The notes under the pieces are model-generated. The model searched no databases, had not been told where the DNA came from, and was given only the letters and a program-made list of their open reading frames with translations. The position numbers and the translations under genes were made by a program. Shown one piece after another: positions 56,503-64,000 of a stretch of DNA of 64,000 nt (positions within the stretch are counted from its first letter, which is position 1; every line of letters starts with the position of its first letter). The stretch is taken from the NCBI GenBank assembly GCA_030686995.1, contig CM060709.1:268937057-269001056 (forward strand), given 5' to 3'. The stretch is from Artemisia argyi. Taxonomy: Eukaryota; Streptophyta; Magnoliopsida; Asterales; Asteraceae.

Positions 56503-59500
56503 TATAGCACCTCAACCCGACATGGGTCAAAAGGTCACATTATGGTGCCAAATCAGAACATACTAACGCAAGCGGAAGACTTATAAACATGAAAGTTACA
56601 AAGGTATTCTAAGATAATAAGGAAAATACTAACTCTATACAAGATGAAATCCAAAACTGCAATACAAAATAACTAAATCTAACTGAAGCTAAACCAAGTT
56701 TAATCCAAAACAAATGGTTGTCTAATCATCAGGGTAGTCCACTAAATGCTCCTATGCACTCTTCGCTCAAACCCAGCTTCCAACCTAAAACCTGCCGCGG
56801 AAGAAAAGAAATGCGGCTGAGCTTAAAAAGCCCAGTGAACAGATATATAACAAAACGAATAATCAAAACGTATAAAAGTATAGGGAAAGGAAATCATAAG
56901 CTCCTGCAAAAATGAATATCATCTGTCAAATGCATAAAAGATCAACGATAACTGAAGAAATATCATAAGTCAAATGAATAATGAGTATGAAGAGTCAAGT
57001 GATAATATGAGTCATATAGTAACAAGAATAAAAGAGCACGTATCAACAAAGGCTTGTCCACCAGAGACACTCGAATGGACATAAGAAATAAAGGAAAGCC
57101 ACGAGCCGACCTATCAGAGACACTCGAATAGGTCTAATCACATAATCACATATCCGTCAATTCATAGGGTGTACATCGAGTAGCTAGCTCCAATGTACCA
57201 GCCGTGAAAGGGGTACAAGGCACGTACAGCCAGTTACCAAACCAAATCGTATCATATCATATCATATCATATCAAAACAAATCCTAGGATGCATCCATAC
57301 GCCCCCCACAAACAAATCATATACAAAGTGGCCAAGAGATCTCATATCATATCATAATCAGACGGGGACGCCGGGGACTAATCACACCGCCCTAGATAGT
57401 ATCATGCCATTGGTGCCTCAATGACATGCCCATGGTACCTCCATGAGTAGACTAAAAACTCGGGCATCAGAACAGAACATATCAGAACAAACAAAGCAAG
57501 GCTATCCATAACAAAATGCTCCCAGAGCATGACAGAACAGAATGCTCCCAAAGCATAATATAACAGAATCTCGCAATCACATAATCATAATCAAAGTGGA
57601 TAGCAAATCAGAATCAAATCAGAGGTATCATAGCAAGGCTCATATCAAATAGATCATATCAACGAATCATATCAAATGGATCATATCAATCATATCAAAT
57701 GGGGAACATAGCAATGGCATAACTGAAGGGAATCTTAGCAGTGTCAAGGATCGAAAAAAAGTCATGAGAAGTCCCTACTGAAAAGGGAAGAATATCTGTA
57801 CCTTATACCACAAATGAAACCATATCAGAAACATAAGGATCGAAAGTTACTCCTTCTTCAGCGAATCTACACGAATTAATGATCGTCTTATTACTTATGA
57901 GCTCATTTTAAATTAGATTACTCCTTTTTGGTTTCTTTCTATTTTTAGAAACTCCATTTTTAGTAACTTGTCAAATATAGTAAGTTTCTACTTTAAGTAA
58001 ACTGAACCATTTCAAGTAACTTTCTATTGATAGCATTTTTCCTGAATTAGTAAGTTTCCCGAATTAGTAACTTTGATACTTAAAGGTTATAATGGACAAT
58101 TAATAATATTTAAGGTTAAAATGACTATTATAATAGTTTAGGGTTAAATATGACAATTTAGTAAAGTTTAGGGTCAAAATGTAAATTAACCAAGTTTAAT
58201 ATTTAAATATGTAAAATATTTAACTTTAGGGTTTAAAATGTAAATAAATGTCAAATGACCGTTTTAGGACTCCGTCGTTTCACAATTTATATAAACATAT
58301 TTCCGACCTCATTAATTTTAGACCGTGATAAAATTATACCATAAGTTAACATACACGACACAACTAGCATACTCATACTTATGTTTCCATTTGTTACAAA
58401 AATTTGTCGTGCATACAAGGTTTATAAAACTTGATCTCATACGTATCTCATTCATGCTCCAACTACACGACCACATCATTAACATAAACTAAAAATCCCA
58501 TGCATGCACACACATTCGAATAAACACACTTTCTCCAACCACACTCGAACAGAAACCATTAGTCTACCCATTCACATTCAAACACAAAACTGAGCCAACA
58601 TGAATTAATAAAACTTAAACAATCCCAACGCCTACTCTTTGATTTCGTATTATTAAGATCAGTTCATATCTTGAAAACGTTTTTAGATTGTCATAATAAT
58701 GAGCAGGTTCGACTCAGGAAACATTCACAAATATGACCCTCACACAAAATCCTTCATGCACATGCATGATAACGAGACACAACATATATACATTTACATA
58801 CAATTCGTACCCACAACCCCCTCGATCACAGATTATACGCTTAAGGTTTATACCTCATATAATGATCATTATTAACAGTTATTAGGACTCGTATCATTTG
58901 TATTTAGGGTCGACCACGGGCTGAAAACGAAATACCAAAAACATTCCACCACACACGACACAAAATGATTTCACATAGGCGTAGATATTCAACATTTTTG
59001 AAGCCACAAAACAGAATTTAGATCGACATATATGTATCAATGGTTCGTGATTTCAGGTTGCGTCTCTATTTGCTATTCATTCTTTATGCTTAACCAAAAA
59101 AACGATTTGTTTTACATGTTTTCAGTGTGTGTATGTTTCATGTAGGTCGAAAGAATAGGAACAAGGAGATGGGTGTACCTTCAAGGCTGAGAACGAGACT
59201 AAAGGAAACACTAAAAAGGAACCCACGAATCACCACCCTTCGAACCCAATACTACCCACGACCACACCAAGTATTAACCGATCACCACCCCACCTTCACA
59301 ACGAAGCTAGGACACACAACAAATTCGATCGCGATCCCGCTGAAGACTTTCATACCAGAACTTCTTGAAGAAAACCAAGGAGCTGCCGTTTAGTATTTTG
59401 TATTGTAGGGTTTATGTGAGAGTGAAAATATGAGAATCAGTTGTGATATAGTGGGAAATGAGATGGAAATGCCGAGCAAAATGGGATAAAGGGTGACTGA

Positions 59501-59923
59501 TTCATGTACAACCTTTTCAAATGAGAGCCCATCATTAATTTACATTATATTAGGTACACTTAAAATGAACTTGGACCTATTGTTACTTATTACTCGTGTG
59601 ACGTTGAGTAGCAAAACAAATCGGCCCTTTTCCTGTGGAAGACCAAGACTAGTTCATTTTTATCATTTATCTAAACCTAGTTTTACATGTGTTTATTTTG
59701 TGTAATCAATAAAATAATTTGATAAAGTAAGTGACATACAAAACGTGTTAAAATTTGAGATTAGAAACAATTGTGTGCCGAATTAGTATTATTTTATAAG
59801 TAATATATTATGCATTTGTAGTTTCCAATTTATAAGGTTCATATACCTAGGTTTATTTCGCAAAACTTATGAAAATTTCAAATTATATGGGAATTTAGGC
59901 AAAACGGGTTTTCGGGTTTTACA
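56503..59923 (-). mobile_element. Element E 5' LTR (3.42 kb)
   Basis: The copy adjacent to the PBS. Its left end reads TATAGCACCTCAACCC, carrying three transitions relative to the other LTR's TGTAACACCCC. The 58301-59210 segment is absent from the other LTR and shows no TSD or terminal repeats of its own, so a deletion in the other LTR explains the difference better than an insertion here. Confidence 0.88.
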
Positions 59924-60558
59924 CCTTTGACCCAGTTGAGTTTTCATAGCCTCACTTTTAAATGCTTTACAACCCTGTGAGGGGGATACATACTTTAAGT
60001 CGAATACAAGTCTTTTTCTTTGGTTGTTGCACGAGTAAACTATCTGCCACCCTTAGATAACAAAATCCATGAATCTAATCGTTTATGTTATTTTACACAA
60101 GTGAACGCCAATATAATTGATAGATCTATTGGAGTTTGACAACTCCCGCCGGTACTACTTCTCTCTAGAGGGTACCAATAAGTATTATATTTGAACCCTC
60201 TCTAAAGGATTAACTTTGGTAAGTTATCCTTCCCGTCCCATCATGGTTTTGTCTGTAGACCCCATGATCTGGATCGTTAACGTGTGGTTTATGAGCTTAG
60301 TGCAATAGACCCGCTATCTCTAAAACTTTTCCACACATAGGGTTTCTAGAGAACTCTATGGAACTTGTATTCACTCTCTATCTACTTAAACCTATGACTC
60401 TCACTCAACCTTCGTGTTGACTCTTTAAGCATGTTATCCTAGGTATATGAGCATTTAGGGACCCTGGCACAGAGTGGCACTGGACATGAGGATGTCCATT
60501 ATAGGTATCATTCATCTTTTGCTTTTAAAACGTATTTTAGGGACCTCTCTTTTGGTAC
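59924..60558 (+). mobile_element. Element C 3' LTR, part 3
   Basis: Collinear with about 12527-13160 of the 5' LTR (for example GAGGGGGATACAT, GACTCTTTAAGCATGTTATC). It stops at TTTGGTAC where another insertion begins. Confidence 0.85.
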
Positions 60559-61069
60559 TGTTGAATTAGAATATCATGACAATCATATAAATAAACCAAT
60601 AACATCAAGTAAGCATATGCGGAAGCATTATAACAAGATCATATAACATATAATTAATTAATCTAATATAAATAGTAAACATACCGTAGTGATTCTAGCC
60701 CGAACAAGAATCAATTAAAGCAATCATCAATTTATGAACCCTAATTAGGGTTTATGTGGATTACACGAATAAACCCTTACCTTTTTGTTTTTCAATCCAA
60801 GATATAACCAATAGTATGGCTATATCACGTTGTTGTACACACGTACTATTAGCGATTCAATGTGAATGCTAGTTCTTGATCACAATAGATTTACCAAACA
60901 CTTTGTAATGTTCAAGGTTACTTGCAAATCCCTTTTCTTGGGGTTTCGGTCGTTGACCTATGAACAAGTGAGGAAAAGAAGAAGTTTGGCCTTCTTTTGA
61001 AATCAAGTGTGTTAAGGGATGAATACATAGGGATGTATTTATACCCTTATGCTTGATATCAAGTTTACA
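60559..61069 (-). mobile_element. Probable solo LTR (511 bp), copia-like
   Basis: This sequence is absent at the matching place in the 5' LTR of C (about 13160). In minus sense it starts TGTAAACTTGATATCAAGC, has GGTATAAATAC as a TATA box about 35 nt in, and ends ATTCTAATTCAACA. No convincing target duplication is seen, so the ends are uncertain and it may have been trimmed. Confidence 0.6.
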
Positions 61070-61233
61070 ATGGAATATCTTTTACTGTAAAAACTCTGAT
61101 GAATAAATGAATGATAACACCTTTTCCAAAAACGTCTCTTTTCGAGTTGTTTTCTATTATCTTGTCTTTGTTTCCATGAAGTAATATCCCAAACACTTAA
61201 TCCGCTGCGATCCGTGAAAATGGGGGTGTTACA
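61070..61233 (+). mobile_element. Element C 3' LTR, part 4 (end)
   Basis: Collinear with the last 160 bp of the 5' LTR, ending GGGGGTGTTACA. GTTAA of element D follows. Confidence 0.88.
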
Positions 61234-62179
61234 GTTAACTAGTCAATGTAACTAGCTAAATATCAATACGGAAGGCTATTTTGGTTAAATCCTAAGGTTG
61301 CCTCTTATCACGCATATACACTTATATCACATACGAAATGTGATCTCACAATGGTCTCGAAATGATTTACAAACATAAGTTCTAGAATAAATAAGATCAC
61401 TGGCACACTCATAGCAAACATAATTAAGCATAAAAGATGTATGCTCAAATCCTCACAATTTAGTGGAAAGGCTATAAAATGTGCTAGCAAATATTATCGA
61501 TCCCGGAAGGGATTGCAATATTAATCAGGACACATCTCAATTTTTCAAAAAAAATTATAGGTTTTACCAAGTGGATAGATCCAGTTATTCTAATATATTA
61601 TCCTGAAAATGTCAAATAACTATATCACAAGGGCAATCAAAAGTTAAAGTTAAGCTCGAAATTTACAAATTATTCTTATTTTCCTATTCACCCCCCCCCC
61701 CCCACCCCCACACTTAAGTTAAATATTTTCCTCAATGTGAAAAATGAACTTCAAAGTATGAAAATAGGGAAATAAGAGAATAAACCATATTTTCCGACTT
61801 CATTTTTATTATTTGATCCAAGCATCCAAACTTCGTAATCATTACCTGTAGTAATCATAAAAAAAAAAAACAAAACAAACAAACTAGAATATGTTTTACT
61901 CAAATTAGTGAGACACCCCCACACTTAAGTTTGACCAAGTAGTTAAAGACTTTGTGGCATAGTCACTAAAAATAAAATAAGAATGAAAAATAGCAAACAC
62001 ACGGGTTGCCTCCCGAGAAGCGCTTATTTTATTAACAAGTCATCAGCCTGACTCAAACTTCGCATCGCCTACGTTGGTGCAATCTTAGCTTTCTTTCTTG
62101 AAAATTTTGGAATATACACCATGTTTCCTATCACTATTCCCTCTCTAGTTTCATCTATATCTTCCAATTTAACTTTTTC
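61234..62179 (-). other. Element D 3' untranslated region (right part)
   Basis: Resumes element D after C. It has a C-run followed by ACACTTAAG (about 61691-61717), a second CCCCCACACTTAAG tract (about 61915), and the conserved hairpin at 62003-62025, which in minus sense reads GCGCTTCTCGGGAGGCAACC. The parallel region in B is about 40500-42150. No gene is seen. Confidence 0.75.
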
Positions 62180-64000
62180 TCATGCTCTAGGAAGAGCATC
62201 ATAGATAAAACCAGTTTCATGGGCCCAAGGCATCATCTCCTTGTAACCATTTGGGAAGGGCGTCATGAATGTGATAGCTTCATATTCGGATTTAGGCGGA
62301 ATTTCTTGAATTGAAATCTCGTTTATTTTCTCCTTATCATAATACAATTTAACTCCGTGACCATTAACAATGAAACTTAGTTTGTCATATATTTCAACAT
62401 ATCCGGACGGATATCCATGTTTCACTATATAAGGTCGAACCATTTTGGTTTTAGCTTAGGAGCTTTAAACTTGTATTTCATGTTGAATAGCAGAAATTTA
62501 TCTCCAACTTTGAATTCTTTTCTAATGCTAAGCTTTTTGTCATGATAAGCTTTGGTTCTGGCTTAGTATAGCTTGGAATTCTCGTAGGCTTGAATCCTTA
62601 ATTCATCGAGTTCATGCAGTTGCAAGAATCTCTTTTCTCCAGCTATTTCGAGATTAGGAATACAGCTTCTTAATGCCTAATAAGCATGGTGTTCAATTTC
62701 GAACAACAAATGACATGTTTTCCCATACAAAAGTCTGTATGGTGTTGTGCCAATTGGTGTTTTGTAAGCAGTGAAAAATGCCCACAGAGCGTCATCGAGT
62801 TTCCTCAACTAAACGGAAGGATTGTCCTTAACCGTTTTTTCGAGTATTCTTTTTAAAGCTCTAATGATGTTTTTGACTTGACCACTGGTTTGTGGATGAT
62901 AAGCTATGGTAAAATGATGGTGAACCCCATAACATTTCATGGTTTTCTCCATTTGTTTATTAAAGAAATTAGTTCCTCTGTCACTGATTAAAGCTTTAGG
63001 AATTCCATATCTAGCAAAAAGCTTTTTGAAAAAATTTACAACAACTCGTGCATCATTAGTGGGTAGAGCTTCGGCTTTAGCCCATTTGGAAACGTAATCG
63101 ATAGCAACGAGAATGTATTCATACTTGTGTGATTTAGGGAATGGTCCCATAAAATCAATTCCCTAAATATCGAATATTTCACAGACTTGAATGCTCTTTT
63201 GAGGCATTTCGTCTCTATGCGAAAGACTACTGGATCATTGGCAAGAATCACAGTTTTGAACGAGAGTATTAGCTTTTTTGAAAATTTTCGGCCAATAGAA
63301 TCCAGCATCAAAAACTTTTTTGGCTGTGGTGGAAGGACCATAGTGTCCCCTAGTTGGGCCATGATGGCATTCATCAAGAATTCTCCTAGTTTCGGCACCG
63401 TAAACACATCTTCTGATCCTCCCATAGGGAAACATCTTGGAAAGATAGGGTTCTTCCCAATAAGATTGTTTAAGTTCAGAGAAGAATTTACTTCGTTGGG
63501 CATATGTTAAACCTTTCTTTAGAATTTTCCCAACAAGATAATTTGCAAAATCTACAAACCATGGTATTTCCTTTTCATCAACCGTGTCAACAATCATGAG
63601 AGTTTCATCCTGAAAAATAATCATCAATTTCATTTTACTTTAACTCTTCCAGATTTGGATTTTCAAGACGAGACAAATGATCAGCAGCTAGATTTTCTGC
63701 TCCTTTCTTATCTTTGATTTCTATGTCAAATTCTTGGAGTAGTAAAATCCATCGAATAAGACGCGGTTTTGCATCTTGTTTGGTAAAAAGATATTTGAGT
63801 ACTGAATGGTCGGTGAACACAATCATTTTAGAAAGCACAAGATAAGATCTAAATTTGTCAAAAGCAAAAACAACGGCTAACAATTCTTCCTCCGTAACCG
63901 TGTAATTTTGTTGAGCATTATTAAATGTTTTGCTAGCGAAGTATATAGGGCGGAAATGTTTTCCTTCACGTTGTCCTAAAATAGCTCCAACGGAAAAATC
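62180..64000 (-). pseudogene. Element D pol (RNase H end and integrase), decayed, continues past the right edge
   Basis: From the edge inward: RNase H ([63 protein letters not shown]) to a stop at 63635. After a frame change the integrase zinc module follows ([30 protein letters not shown]). The catalytic core is at 63150-62809 (DYVSKWAKAEALPTNDARVV, SDRGTNF, YHPQTSGQVKN). In the last motif the DDE glutamate position reads K (VKN rather than VEN). Several in-frame stops follow, and a last open piece (62443-62180) carries YIVKHGYPSGYVEIYDK, as found after integrase in related elements. Stops at the CQ and FDI positions fit single transitions. Confidence 0.88.

Larger units (their letters stand above)
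51916..59923 (-). mobile_element. Element E: non-autonomous long-LTR element (LARD-like)
   Basis: Left LTR 51916-54419 and right LTR 56503-59923 share more than 2.4 kb of closely similar sequence. A PPT (minus AGAGGGGAAGAA, 54421-54432) next to the left LTR and an initiator-Met PBS (minus TGGTATCAGAGC, 56487-56498) next to the right one give minus orientation. Flanks CCTTA and CCTTT agree at 4 of 5 bases. The 2.08 kb internal region has no gag, pol or other recognisable protein. LTR ends (TGTAAAACCC...GGGTGTTACA in element sense) are of chromovirus style, so the proteins of such an element may have mobilised it. Confidence 0.88.
10258..61233 (+). mobile_element. Element C: nested, non-autonomous chromovirus (Tekay-like), gag only
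   Basis: 5' LTR 10258-13324 and 3' LTR 49097-61233 both run TGTAG...GTGTTACA. They flank an internal region split by element B into 13325-14749 and 47759-49096. A degenerate initiator-Met-type PBS follows the 5' LTR and a purine tract precedes the 3' LTR. Flanks GCTAA (10253-10257) and GTTAA (61234-61238) agree at 4 of 5 bases. The Gag is of chromovirus type. No protease, RT, RNase H or integrase is left, and the zinc-knuckle region runs almost directly into the PPT. Without inserts the element would be about 9 kb. Confidence 0.85.

Noticed and set aside
60559..61069. Assigning a target duplication to this insertion (GAATATC on both sides)
   Set aside because: The left copy lies inside the insert as judged from the uninterrupted 5' LTR of C, so it is not a true flank duplication.
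63036..63503. 155-codon ORF overlapping the element D integrase
   Set aside because: It is a shadow frame. The integrase motifs are in the other frame on the same strand.

Overview
The window is nuclear DNA of a flowering plant, most likely a member of the daisy family (Asteraceae). That placement is an inference from the retroelement proteins, above all the third ORF of the copia element at 22520-26077 and the chromovirus Gag at 47883-48960, whose types I know mainly from Asteraceae genomes. Only one ordinary host gene is visible: a seven-exon neprosin-domain gene on the minus strand (2818-6418). Its exon 3/exon 4 junction is out of phase by one base. Small MITEs lie around it and in one of its introns.

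Everything from 7424 to 64000 is a nest of LTR retrotransposons, resolved here by terminal TG...CA ends and 5-bp target duplications. From outside in: element D (minus, Ty3/gypsy, Athila-like; 3' LTR 7424-9114, decayed pol running off the right edge) was split by element C (plus, chromovirus with ~3 kb LTRs, gag only, 10258-61233). C received element B in its internal region (minus, Athila-like, gag-protease only, 14750-47753). B's 3' LTR received element A (plus, Athila-like gag-pro-pol, 14979-38217). A's integrase was split by an intact Sirevirus-like copia element (minus, 21984-34153). C's 3' LTR also received element E (minus, ~8 kb, long LTRs, no recognisable protein, 51916-59923). Four solo LTRs sit in B and C (41647-41950, 45627-47023, 50718-51230, 60559-61069).

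The copia element is the youngest full-length copy. Its 476-bp LTRs look identical by eye, its TSDs are perfect, and gag, pol and ORF3 are open. Between pol and ORF3 it carries a complete-looking gene on the opposite strand: TATA box, 5' UTR, 173-codon ORF and AATAAA signal. The predicted protein has a basic nuclear signal and two stretches resembling SUMO-interacting motifs. The shared upstream region of ORF3 and this antisense gene carries the same repeated GCAGCAGAG motif as the LTR U3. This antisense module is the best candidate for an undescribed system.

Elements A, B and D share noncoding 3' features despite different coding content: a 5-bp-stem hairpin just after the coding region, repeated AAGTGTAAGGG-type tracts, and a strong stem-loop next to the polypurine tract. 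A and B look like an autonomous/non-autonomous pair. Each LTR family has its own short motif array upstream of its TATA box.
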